Numbered from the stretch's first letter, positions 1 through 6,190 are shown. The stretch: DNA of 7,197 bases from Gemmatimonadota bacterium (GCA_022573095.1 JACZUR010000115.1:1-7197), one strand, 5' to 3'. The notes: generated by a model from the letters alone, not told the origin. Made by a program: numbers and translations.

Positions 1-54
1 GGGTTCGTGGGCTCCGCAGGACAAAAACCTAACAAATCCCTTACGTGGAGACAG

Positions 55-82
55 TTGATCTGCTCCCTGTGACATCTATTCT
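55..82 (+). promoter_or_regulatory. Weak sigma70-like promoter candidate for the cytochrome gene
   Basis: A TTGATC box (55-60) and a TATTCT box (77-82) are separated by 16 bases. Each matches four of six consensus positions. The start point would fall near position 89, leaving a leader of about 24 bases to the preferred start codon at 113. An inverted repeat, GTGACA (69-74) and TGTCAC (88-93) with a 13-base spacer, straddles the -10 box and could be an operator. The rest of 1-100 shows no gene. This rests on pattern matching only and could be chance. Confidence 0.27.
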
Positions 83-112
83 TCCGGTGTCACCCAGTCA
101 ATGGAGCACCAG

Positions 113-1105
113 ATGCCACGAGCGTTTCAGTTAGGCTGCTTGTTTCTGATCGTCGGCTGCCAGGCGGCACCCGAAAACGCCGAGCAACCGTTCGCGCCCT
201 ATACTAACCTCCAGGTCTTCCCACAGGACGTAGGTTGGTCGGAATTGGGGGAGGCCATGCTGAACAATCTACGAGGACTGGGGCTCCGGCAAACTGCCGG
301 AGAGGGATGTTTGCACTGCCACGTTGGTTCTCTCCAAACTTCCATGGAAACCTGGGACTTCGCGTCTGATGTCAAGCAGACAAAGCGCCAGGCGCGGCTG
401 ATGATGCGTATGGTCAGGAGCATCAACGAAACCTACCTGGCGAACTTGGAGGGCCGGGATTCCTTAGAAACTGCCGTGACCTGCTACACCTGCCACAAAG
501 GACAAATCAATCCGCGTTCGCTTCTCGCGGTGTTAGACCGAGATTTCTCAGCGGGTGGCATCGAGCGCATCGAGCAAGAGTACAGAAGACTGCGCGCTGA
601 GTACTACGGGAGAGGCGTTTATGATTTCGGAGGAGCACTCACCGATCTAGGAGTTACGCTGGCGGACCGTGGTAATTACGACGATGCCATCAGCGCAGTG
701 GAGCTGAGCGTCGAATTCGAATCGGAGTCCCGTGACGCACATCGATGGCTGGTCCGCATGGTAATGGAGCAGGCTGTTGTCGAAGGACGAGTCGGCGAAC
801 TAAGGAGTCTATGGGACTCGTTGACGGCCGTTGAGCGTCCCGAGGGTGCGATTGTTTGGTTCACCTTGCGTTCTGTCGGCGTGCGTATGCGTCGTACGGG
901 CCAGCTGGAGGCGGCGGAGTGGGCCTTTGCGTTGAACGCTCAGATCTACCAGAACGACCATCGAATCATAACGGATCTGGCTCAGACACAACTCTTGAGA
1001 GGCGATACCGCGAGTGCCGTTGCATTAGCGCGCAGGGCGCTCGATATCGATCCCGACTACGACAATGCGGTCGAACTACTCGCCGAAGTAGATGCGGAAC
1101 GATAG
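113..1105 (+). CDS. Diheme c-type cytochrome lipoprotein, photosynthetic-reaction-centre-cytochrome-like domain, with TPR repeats
   Basis: This is probably an exported electron-transfer protein anchored by a lipid. I chose the ATG at 113 (330 aa) because GGAG at 103-106 lies six bases before it; the in-frame ATG at 101 has no ribosome-binding site. Residues 1-16 form a short signal ending in the lipobox I-V-G-C, with C16 as the lipidation site. Two CxxCH haem motifs follow: C66-L-H-C-H and C124-Y-T-C-H-K-G-Q. The stretch between them contains A-R-L-M-M-R-M-V-R-S-I-N (95-106), the methionine helix typical of the reaction-centre cytochrome c family (CytoC_RC, PF02276); M97, M98 or M100 could be an axial ligand, and M49 a ligand for the first haem. 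Only two haems are present, against four in true reaction-centre subunits, so this is the stand-alone half-length type found in non-phototrophs. TPR-like helical repeats lie near 175-206 and 284-316. The redox partner is unknown. The gene is monocistronic here, converging with the DUF2911 gene. Confidence 0.85.
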   Translation: MPRAFQLGCLFLIVGCQAAPENAEQPFAPYTNLQVFPQDVGWSELGEAMLNNLRGLGLRQTAGEGCLHCHVGSLQTSMETWDFASDVKQTKRQARLMMRMVRSINETYLANLEGRDSLETAVTCYTCHKGQINPRSLLAVLDRDFSAGGIERIEQEYRRLRAEYYGRGVYDFGGALTDLGVTLADRGNYDDAISAVELSVEFESESRDAHRWLVRMVMEQAVVEGRVGELRSLWDSLTAVERPEGAIVWFTLRSVGVRMRRTGQLEAAEWAFALNAQIYQNDHRIITDLAQTQLLRGDTASAVALARRALDIDPDYDNAVELLAEVDAER

Positions 1106-1106
1106 C

Positions 1107-1158
1107 TGCGCGCATCGGCGCGCAACGCAGGACTCTCGCCAAGGCGAGCCCCAGGCTC
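1107..1158. other. Cluster of GC-rich inverted repeats between convergent genes
   Basis: The 139-bp gap between the convergent stop codons (1106-1244) holds three perfect inverted repeats close together. They are TGCGCGC-ATCG-GCGCGCA (1107-1124), starting one base after the cytochrome stop; CTCGCC-AA-GGCGAG (1135-1148); and GAGCC-CCA-GGCTC (1146-1158). The last two share GAG at 1146-1148, so they cannot both fold fully. None is followed by a T-tract on either strand, so they are not classical intrinsic terminators. They may protect mRNA 3' ends or aid factor-dependent termination for both genes. The remainder of the gap (1159-1244) shows nothing I can name. Confidence 0.4.
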
Positions 1159-1244
1159 ACATCTATCCAGGCGGAGGACCGGGGAATTGCGACACTCCCA
1201 TTCCGCCGCGGACCCGAGGCAACTAACTGATTCGGAGAGAGATG

Positions 1245-2099
1245 CTAACGCCGAGTCGCACTGTATTGCACATCACCGTCCCGAACGAAACTCCAGCCGA
1301 TAGCACGATCACCCTCGACGCGGAATACCACTGAACGATCCGTCCAATACACGGTCATCAACTCCCCATTCAGGTAGCGACCGACGTCAAAGCGATGTTC
1401 ACCTCGCGGTACTAAATGCATGATGAAGTTACCCGAACGGCTAAGACCATTGGCGTTCAGCACGCCGTCTTCGTCTTCGACTGTCACGGTGCGTCCGTCA
1501 TCAACGCGGTATTCACCTACATACACGGCACGTTCGGCGGATGAAAGCGTGATCTGCGGATACGAATCCACTTCCAGCTCTAGCGCGACAGCAGTGCTGC
1601 CCCACTGGAACATAAGCGTCGCATAATGCGGACCCACGCTAGGGAAGTAGAATGACAACGCGTCGAGATAGTTATCCGCTTCCTGTGGCTCAACAGTGAA
1701 GCGAGCTACTTCGAGATCGCTCGCCGGTCGCTGGGTATGAAAGACGCTGTCATCAGCACTGATTACCACCGTCCACTCCTCGGGCTGTGGAATCATCCAG
1801 ACCGAATACTTACCAGCCTCCAAGCTGTGGCCGTTAACCCGGAAATCCCCATCCGACTCGATCGTGGTCGCCCAGTTGGCTCCCGGAGTCCAGAACTCAC
1901 CCCAGTGCACCACGCCTCCGAACAACTCTCTACCGCGTGCAGTAGGACGGTCGTAGTCGACTTCGATAGTCACTCCCGTAATAGTCTGTGAAACGGTACC
2001 ATGTTGACTGAAGCGGGGGACTCGATCTTGCGCAGCAGCCTCGCCTGCACCGACTATGAACGAAACAAGAGTGATTATCGTGGTGGAGGGCTTGGCCAT
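1245..2099 (-). CDS. Secreted DUF2911 domain protein with a DUF3471-like C-terminal domain
   Basis: The function is unknown; it is probably periplasmic. The open frame extends upstream to 2231, but I place the start at the ATG at 2099 (284 aa). That start gives a clear Sec signal peptide (K3, hydrophobic core 8-19, A-A-A-Q around 21-24) and has AGGA four bases upstream. Residues 35-177 match DUF2911 (PF11138): V-D-Y-D-R-P-T-A-R-G-R at 47-57, W-T-P-G-A-N at 70-75 where the family usually has W-R-T-G-A-N, L-E-A-G-K-Y-S at 93-99, and I-P-Q-P-E-E-W-T at 103-110. Residues 188-284, starting A-E-R-A-V-Y-V-G-E-Y, resemble the beta-strand-rich DUF3471-type domain that often ends serine beta-lactamase-like proteins; this second assignment is tentative. 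The gene lies 183 bp downstream of mrp on the same strand. I found no convincing promoter in that gap, so read-through from mrp is possible. Confidence 0.85.
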   Translation of the reverse strand: MAKPSTTIITLVSFIVGAGEAAAQDRVPRFSQHGTVSQTITGVTIEVDYDRPTARGRELFGGVVHWGEFWTPGANWATTIESDGDFRVNGHSLEAGKYSVWMIPQPEEWTVVISADDSVFHTQRPASDLEVARFTVEPQEADNYLDALSFYFPSVGPHYATLMFQWGSTAVALELEVDSYPQITLSSAERAVYVGEYRVDDGRTVTVEDEDGVLNANGLSRSGNFIMHLVPRGEHRFDVGRYLNGELMTVYWTDRSVVFRVEGDRAIGWSFVRDGDVQYSATRR

Positions 2100-2248
2100 G
2101 CGGTCCTCGCTGAGCGTCGGGAGAGTTCTTGCTGTTAGAAGATGGAAACACCATGGATGGCGATCAGTTCCGCCAAGACCGTAATCCGTTGGCCGAACGT
2201 TAAGAGTTGTCCCTCCACGCTGCACGAACAAACGACTGAACGAAGTTC

Positions 2249-2282
2249 GGAATCCGCTCCCGATCCCGACTCCCGGCTCCGC
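2249..2282. repeat. Low-complexity TCCCGA-type repeat tract, downstream of mrp
   Basis: Directly after the mrp stop codon, the plus strand reads as short imperfect units: GCTCCCGA, TCCCGA, CTCCCG, GCTCCG. Read on the minus strand this is GGAGCCGGGAGTCGGGATCG followed by GGAGCGGA. A related tract follows the guaB stop. The rest of the 183-bp gap up to the DUF2911 start (2100-2248) has no gene and no clear promoter. Similar decaying repeats occur between genes in some GC-rich bacteria; no function can be assigned. Confidence 0.45.
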
Positions 2283-3386
2283 CTACCCGCTGATTACCGG
2301 TAGTTCAATCTTCCGGCCAACCGCCTTCGACTTCACGCGAGCGGCAAGTTCTTTCAGTGCCACCGCCGCCGGGCTATCGGGCTGCGACACAACTACGGGT
2401 TCACCGCGGTCTGCCAGGGCCGTCATGCCGGCCTGCAGCGGTATCTGGCCGAGCAGCTCAATATCCAACTCGTCCGCGAGCCTGCGTCCCCCACCCGACT
2501 CGAACACGGCTGTAATCTCCCCACAGTGAGGGCATGCAAAACCGCCCATGTTTTCCACGACGCCCATCACCGGAACATTGACCTTCTCGAACATCTTAGC
2601 GCCACGCAGCGCATCGCCCGCCGCCATCTCCTGGGGTGTTGTCACGATGATGGCCGTCGCCACCTTCACACTCTGCACCAGGGAGAGCTGTGCGTCGCCG
2701 GTACCCGGCGGTAGGTCGACTAAGAAGAAGTCCAACTCACCCCAATCGACATCGCCCAAGAACTGCTGAATGATCTTCGTTACTATCGGACCTCGCCAGA
2801 TCGCGGGAGTATCCCTTTCGACCAGCAAGCCAAGTGAAATCAACTTCACTCCGTGCGCTTCTAGGGGAATCATTCTGCCCTGCTCAATGGGTGGCTTTTC
2901 GTCGATACCGAACATGCGCGGAATATTGGGGCCGTAGATATCGCCGTCCATCAATCCGACGCGGGCGCCGAGCAACGCAAGACCGGCTGCAAGATTACTC
3001 GATACCGTCGACTTGCCCACTCCACCTTTGCCACTCGATATCGCTATGACTGTACCAAGATTCGACATCGTCTTTGGTTGCGGTGCCGGGACAGCTGCGG
3101 GCTGTGTTCCCCGTGGTTGCGGAGTTCCCGCCCCCCCTCCCCCCGGTGGCTCGATGATTTTGACCTTTACATCGCTGACACCATCGATCCCCATCAGTAC
3201 TTTGCGCGCTGCACGAACCAATCCGGCCGGATCATCCCGATTCAATTTGAACGTGAACGAAACAACACCTTTTTCTGAGACTTCCAACTCTTCAACCATA
3301 CCAGCGGAAATGATGTCGTTCTCGACGCGCGGGTTACGCACGTTCGTCAGGGCACCGGCAACCTTCGCCTGCAGTTTCTTATCCAT
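2283..3386 (-). CDS. mrp: Mrp/ApbC-family iron-sulfur cluster carrier ATPase
   Basis: This cytoplasmic P-loop ATPase binds and transfers Fe-S clusters to apo-proteins, by analogy with ApbC/Mrp and the Nbp35/Ind1 group. The protein has 367 aa, the usual length for the two-domain form. Residues 1-80 are the MIP18/DUF59 domain. Residues 80-106 are a Gly/Pro/Ala-rich linker. The ATPase domain starts near 110 with the deviant Walker A G-K-G-G-V-G-K-S-T at 119-127, the Mrp signature D-G-D-I-Y-G-P-N-I-P-R at 147-157, and Walker B V-D-L-P-P-G-T-G-D at 223-231. The cluster ligands are the C-P-H-C pair, C285 and C288. The ATG at 3386 has GGGGA six bases upstream. The gene begins 39 bp after the nrnA stop, so the two are probably co-transcribed. 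The linker is encoded by a long G/C homopolymer tract. Function is confident at the family level; the client proteins are not evident. Confidence 0.95.
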   Translation of the reverse strand: MDKKLQAKVAGALTNVRNPRVENDIISAGMVEELEVSEKGVVSFTFKLNRDDPAGLVRAARKVLMGIDGVSDVKVKIIEPPGGGGAGTPQPRGTQPAAVPAPQPKTMSNLGTVIAISSGKGGVGKSTVSSNLAAGLALLGARVGLMDGDIYGPNIPRMFGIDEKPPIEQGRMIPLEAHGVKLISLGLLVERDTPAIWRGPIVTKIIQQFLGDVDWGELDFFLVDLPPGTGDAQLSLVQSVKVATAIIVTTPQEMAAGDALRGAKMFEKVNVPVMGVVENMGGFACPHCGEITAVFESGGGRRLADELDIELLGQIPLQAGMTALADRGEPVVVSQPDSPAAVALKELAARVKSKAVGRKIELPVISG

Positions 3387-3400
3387 GATTTATCCCCACT

Positions 3401-3414
3401 CGGCCACAAGGCCG
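3401..3414 (-). other. Small intercistronic hairpin between nrnA and mrp
   Basis: CGGCC-ACAA-GGCCG is a perfect five-base-pair stem with a four-base loop. It fills much of the 39-base gap between the nrnA stop and the mrp start, just upstream of the mrp ribosome-binding site. There is no T-tract, so it is not a terminator. It may tune mrp translation or mRNA stability, or may simply be GC-rich chance. Confidence 0.3.
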
Positions 3415-3425
3415 CTGATATGTGA

Positions 3426-4463
3426 TCATTTTCGTAGGACTTCCCGTGCTCGTTCCAGCACCATATTTTGCACTTCCTGCAACTCGCCGTGCACTGACGC
3501 CCCCGCGGCCCTGATATGGCCTCCGCCGCCGAATTCCTGCGCTAGTGCTGCAGCATCAACGTCGCCCAGCGATCGGAACGAAACTTTGGTGCGGCCGTTC
3601 GCCAACCTGCGAAACAATAACGCCAGCCTGACTCCCTGAATCGACCTGGGATACTCCACCACTCCCTCCAATCCATCCGCGTCAATTCCGCACCGTTCCA
3701 GCGCACCCTCCGGCACGGTCACCCATGCAAGTCCGTGTTCTTCCACAACAAGCGTGTTAAGCACCTCGGCCAACAAACGGATCGATCCTTCGGGCGAGTT
3801 GGCGAACACATCCTCATAAATTTCTTCAGGCCCAAGACCAAACTCCAGGAGGCTCGCCGCAACCGTCAACACATGCGGCGTCGTATTGCTGAAACGAAAA
3901 CCTCCTGTATCGGTAAGCAGCGCAACATAAAGCGCACGTGCAACCTCCGCGTTGATCTCCCATTCCATCACCCGTGCAAGATCGTAGATCAATTCCCCCG
4001 TCGCGCTTGCAGCTGAATCGACAAAACGGGGACCTGCAGGCAGGGAACCCTCGGTAACATGATGATCGATGCACGCCACCGGAACTTTGAGTGCCGCGAG
4101 CGTCCTTCCCAAGTGCCCGAGCCTGCCTACGTCTGAAATATCCAGCACGAACACGGCCTGTGCTCGCCTGAGATACTTGTCAGCCGTAGCGGACTTCTCG
4201 TATCGCTCAATGCCCTTGAGCAAGAATCGATACCGGTCCGGAAACGGAGTCGGGTTGGTTATGGCAGCGTTGACCCCCAGCCCCCTGAGAAGACGTACCA
4301 ACGCCACCTCGCTTCCGACACCATCTCCATCCGCGTTGACGTGCGTCGTCACGGCCACCCGCAACCCAGGCTTAACCAGAGCACCGACGGCTTCAGCACC
4401 TCTCTGCCTGGCAGCAGTTATACGCGGGCCGCGGCGGCGCGGTCTGTTCTTTCTCTTGGGCAT
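3426..4463 (-). CDS. nrnA: DHH/DHHA1 phosphoesterase, NrnA-type nanoRNase / pAp phosphatase
   Basis: The family cuts 2-5-nt RNA to mononucleotides and converts pAp to AMP, using Mn2+ in the cytoplasm. The protein is 345 aa, close to the usual length. The metal-binding motifs are all present: H41-V-N-A-D45-G-D47 (motif I), V-L-D108-I-S (motif II), D133-H134-H135 (motif III, the name-giving DHH), and L-T-D185-T-G-G-F (motif IV). The C-terminal DHHA1 substrate-binding domain carries F-G-G-G-G-H-I-R-A-A-G at 311-321. The first 14 residues are unusually basic, with eight Lys or Arg, and precede the normal family start; this tail could bind RNA or reflect an over-long start. The ATG at 4463 has no clear ribosome-binding site. 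The gene lies 178 bp downstream of guaB and 39 bp upstream of mrp. A cyclic-dinucleotide phosphodiesterase activity is also known in this superfamily, but the short soluble architecture favours NrnA. Confidence 0.88.
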   Translation of the reverse strand: MPKRKNRPRRRGPRITAARQRGAEAVGALVKPGLRVAVTTHVNADGDGVGSEVALVRLLRGLGVNAAITNPTPFPDRYRFLLKGIERYEKSATADKYLRRAQAVFVLDISDVGRLGHLGRTLAALKVPVACIDHHVTEGSLPAGPRFVDSAASATGELIYDLARVMEWEINAEVARALYVALLTDTGGFRFSNTTPHVLTVAASLLEFGLGPEEIYEDVFANSPEGSIRLLAEVLNTLVVEEHGLAWVTVPEGALERCGIDADGLEGVVEYPRSIQGVRLALLFRRLANGRTKVSFRSLGDVDAAALAQEFGGGGHIRAAGASVHGELQEVQNMVLERAREVLRK

Positions 4464-4477
4464 TGTGGGAAGATAAC

Positions 4478-4501
4478 AACGAGGGAACGAGGGAACGAGG
4501 G
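4478..4501. repeat. Perfect tandem repeat, three copies of AACGAGGG
   Basis: Three exact copies of an 8-base unit lie at 4478-4485, 4486-4493 and 4494-4501. They sit 15-38 bases upstream of the nrnA start codon, where its leader and ribosome-binding region would be. The unit has the same period and the same GAGGG core as the degenerate array at 4549-4588. Confidence 0.75.
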
Positions 4502-4507
4502 GAAAAA

Positions 4508-4537
4508 GCCGTAAGCTCTAGGCCTCAAGCGGTAAGC
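4508..4537. repeat. Direct repeat pair GCCGTAAGC / GCGGTAAGC
   Basis: Two 9-base copies differing at one position lie at 4508-4516 and 4529-4537, with starts 21 bases apart. The DNA between them contains the palindrome AGGCCT. They belong to the same low-complexity gap between guaB and nrnA. Confidence 0.4.
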
Positions 4538-4548
4538 CCGCCACTGTA

Positions 4549-4588
4549 GGAGGGTTGGAGGGCTAGAGGGTCGCAGGGCTGAAGGTTC
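4549..4588. repeat. Degenerate 8-base tandem array with GAGGG core
   Basis: Five consecutive 8-base units can be read: GGAGGGTT, GGAGGGCT, AGAGGGTC, GCAGGGCT, GAAGGTTC. They drift progressively from the first. An inverted repeat, GCTGAA-GG-TTCAGC (4578-4591), overlaps the end of the array. No open reading frame with coding character crosses it. Confidence 0.55.
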
Positions 4589-4601
4589 AGCGACCACGAT
4601 T

Positions 4602-4641
4602 CCCATTTTCTGATTCCCGCTCCCAGCTCCCCCCTCTCCTC
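4602..4641. repeat. Low-complexity ATTCCCGCTCCC-type tract, downstream of guaB
   Basis: Immediately after the guaB stop codon, the minus strand shows GGGGGGAGCTGGGAGCGGGA followed by ATCAGAAAATGGGAATCG. The GGAGCxGGGAGnGGGA portion resembles the tract that follows the mrp stop at 2249-2282. No terminator hairpin with a T-tract is visible in this gap. Confidence 0.45.
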
Positions 4642-6108
4642 CTATACGCTATAGTTCGGCGCCTCTTTGGTAACCACAACATCGTGTGGGTGTGACTCCC
4701 TTACTCCCGCCGCAGTAACCCGCACGAACTCAGTATTGCTTCTCAGTTCGTCCAAAGTTGCCACACCGCAGTACCCCATGCCGCTCCTGATTCCACCCAC
4801 CAGCTGGAATACGACATCGCCGGCCGGGCCGCGGTACGGTACCCTCCCCTCGATACCCTCGGGCACGAGCTTCTTGGAACCGTTCGCATCACGAAGATCG
4901 TCTTGGAAGTAGCGGTCGGCGCTACCCTCTTCCATCGCGCCAAGAGAACCCATGCCGCGGATCATCTTGAACCTGCGTCCCTCCAGCAAGAAGCTCTCTC
5001 CGGGACTCTCTTCCGTTCCCGCAAGCATCGAACCAATCATCACGCTCGCTGCTCCAGCAGCCAACGCTTTGACCGCATCGCCCGAGTATTTGATGCCGCC
5101 GTCGGCGATCACCGGCACGTCACCGGCTCCCTCAACCGCATCCACGATCGCCGTCAACTGAGGAACACCGACACCGGTAACGATCCTGGTTGTGCAGATC
5201 GATCCTGGGCCAACTCCTACCTTGACTGCATTTACGCCCCTCTCGACCAGCGCTTTCGCTCCAGGCACGCTGGCAACGTTGCCACCGATCAGTTCGCACT
5301 CCGGGAACTTCTCACGCACGTCACCCACCGTGTCCAATACGCCCTGGGAATGGCCGTGGGCCGAGTCGACAACTATCACGTCGCAACCCGCGTCGAGCAG
5401 CGCTTTAACTCGAACGATCGTGTCGCTGCCGACTCCCACCGCCGCAGCGGTGCGGAGGCGTCCATGTTCGTCTTTGTTCGCGTCCGGGTGCATCCGCCTC
5501 TTGAAGATGTCTTTGACCGTTATCAACCCCTGCAGAATACCTTCGTCGTTAACCACGGGAAGCTTCTCTATGCGGTGCTTGCCGAGTATCTGTTCCGCTT
5601 CATCCAGCGTCGTACCGGTTGATGCGGTGATCAGGTTCTCCTTGGTCATTACTTCACTGATAGGGCGGTTCAGCTCAGTTTCGAATTGAAGATCCCTGTT
5701 GGTGATAATGCCGACCAGCTTCCCTTCGTCGTCGACGATAGGAACACCTGAGATACTGAAACGGGTCATGAGCGCCGATGCCTCTTGCAGTCGCCTGTCC
5801 GGTCCCAGCGTAATGGGATTGATGATCATTCCGCTTTCAGAACGTTTAACGCGGTCTACCTCCGCCGCCTGACGGTCGATTGGCATGTTCCTGTGGATTA
5901 CGCCTATACCACCGGCCCGCGCCATAGCGATTGCCATCTCCGCTTCGGTCACCGTGTCCATCGCGGCCGCAACGATCGGGATGTTAAGCGGGATGTTTTC
6001 CGTGAGCTGCCCTTTGACACCGACATCACGAGGATGGACAGTGGTGTGACGCGGTACTAGTAAGACGTCATCGAATGTGAGAGCATAACCCGACCGGATC
6101 CTGCTCAT
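4642..6108 (-). CDS. guaB: Inosine-5'-monophosphate dehydrogenase
   Basis: This cytoplasmic enzyme oxidises IMP to XMP with NAD+, the committed step to guanine nucleotides. The protein is 488 aa, the standard bacterial length. The N-terminal barrel start reads Y-A-L-T-F-D-D-V-L-L-V-P-R (8-20). Two CBS domains are inserted at about 92-145 and 152-203, where purine nucleotides usually bind. The barrel then resumes with D-S-A-H-G-H-S (248-254). The catalytic loop is G-S-I-C305-T-T, with phosphate-binding D-G-G-I at 336-339. The mobile flap carries R399-Y400 in the context S-A-D-R-Y-F-Q. No key residue is missing. GGGGGA at 6118-6123 lies nine bases before the ATG at 6108. The leader contains an intrinsic terminator ending 21 bases upstream of the start, described separately. 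nrnA follows on the same strand. Confidence 0.98.
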   Translation of the reverse strand: MSRIRSGYALTFDDVLLVPRHTTVHPRDVGVKGQLTENIPLNIPIVAAAMDTVTEAEMAIAMARAGGIGVIHRNMPIDRQAAEVDRVKRSESGMIINPITLGPDRRLQEASALMTRFSISGVPIVDDEGKLVGIITNRDLQFETELNRPISEVMTKENLITASTGTTLDEAEQILGKHRIEKLPVVNDEGILQGLITVKDIFKRRMHPDANKDEHGRLRTAAAVGVGSDTIVRVKALLDAGCDVIVVDSAHGHSQGVLDTVGDVREKFPECELIGGNVASVPGAKALVERGVNAVKVGVGPGSICTTRIVTGVGVPQLTAIVDAVEGAGDVPVIADGGIKYSGDAVKALAAGAASVMIGSMLAGTEESPGESFLLEGRRFKMIRGMGSLGAMEEGSADRYFQDDLRDANGSKKLVPEGIEGRVPYRGPAGDVVFQLVGGIRSGMGYCGVATLDELRSNTEFVRVTAAGVRESHPHDVVVTKEAPNYSV

Positions 6109-6185
6109 CGGCGGCAGTCCCCCGTAAGCAAAAACCCGCCTTGGTTTCGCGTCAGGCGGGTTGCTCGTTGAATTTGGTTAGCCAT
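6105..6185 (-). other. Possible guaB leader open frame of 26 codons, ATGA overlap with guaB
   Basis: An ATG at 6185 opens a frame that begins M-A-N-Q-I-Q-R-A-T-R, passes through the whole terminator hairpin, and ends with TGA at 6105-6107. That stop overlaps the guaB start as ATGA. The peptide ends G-D-C-R-R. It has no ribosome-binding site, but the ATG lies within one base of the start point predicted from the promoter candidate, so a leaderless message is conceivable. It contains no run of one codon as in classical amino-acid attenuators. A 26-codon frame is easily produced by chance, so coding status is doubtful. Confidence 0.2.
6130..6162 (-). terminator. Intrinsic terminator upstream of guaB
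   Basis: On the minus strand AACCCGCCT pairs with AGGCGGGTT to form a nine-base-pair stem (6154-6162 with 6133-6141) around a 12-base loop. The stem runs into a tract of five T residues (6134-6130), two of them within the stem. There is no comparable T-tract on the plus-strand side, so the orientation is minus. It lies 53 bases after the stop of the DUF2281-like gene, and only 21 bases separate it from the guaB ATG. It may end the upstream operon or act as an attenuator in the guaB leader. Confidence 0.8.
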
Positions 6186-6190
6186 GGGGC

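Noticed and set aside
113..1105. Evidence for phototrophy from the reaction-centre-type cytochrome
   Set aside because: Only two haem motifs are present and no photosynthesis genes are nearby; this half-length family is common in non-phototrophs.
856..1230. 124-codon plus-strand frame overlapping the cytochrome 3' end
   Set aside because: It is out of frame with the TPR region, is Arg/Gly-rich, and has no ribosome-binding site or domain.
2100..2231. Extension of the DUF2911 gene to a start at 2231
   Set aside because: The ATG at 2099 gives a proper signal peptide and has AGGA upstream. The extension would bury the signal peptide 44 residues inside the protein.
3013..3639. 208-codon plus-strand open frame
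   Set aside because: It lies antisense across the mrp 5' half and the nrnA 3' end, crosses the gap between them, and has a Ser/Pro/Thr-rich low-complexity product. It is a shadow of the minus-strand genes.
4508..4545. Possible terminator after guaB near the T-rich GGCTTTTTCC on the minus strand
   Set aside because: The imperfect palindrome around AGGCCT pairs only six of eight positions with no loop and is separated from the T-tract, so it does not form a terminator.
4478..4588. CRISPR array
   Set aside because: The units are 8 bases and contiguous, with no spacers, so this is a simple tandem repeat.
4903..5622. 239-codon plus-strand open frame within guaB
   Set aside because: It is fully antisense to the conserved guaB catalytic barrel and CBS domains, has no recognisable domain, and has His/Arg-rich composition typical of shadow frames.
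6109..6190. Guanine (purine) riboswitch in the guaB leader
   Set aside because: The leader of about 75 bases shows no three-way junction or the conserved loop sequences of the purine riboswitch; only the terminator hairpin is clear.
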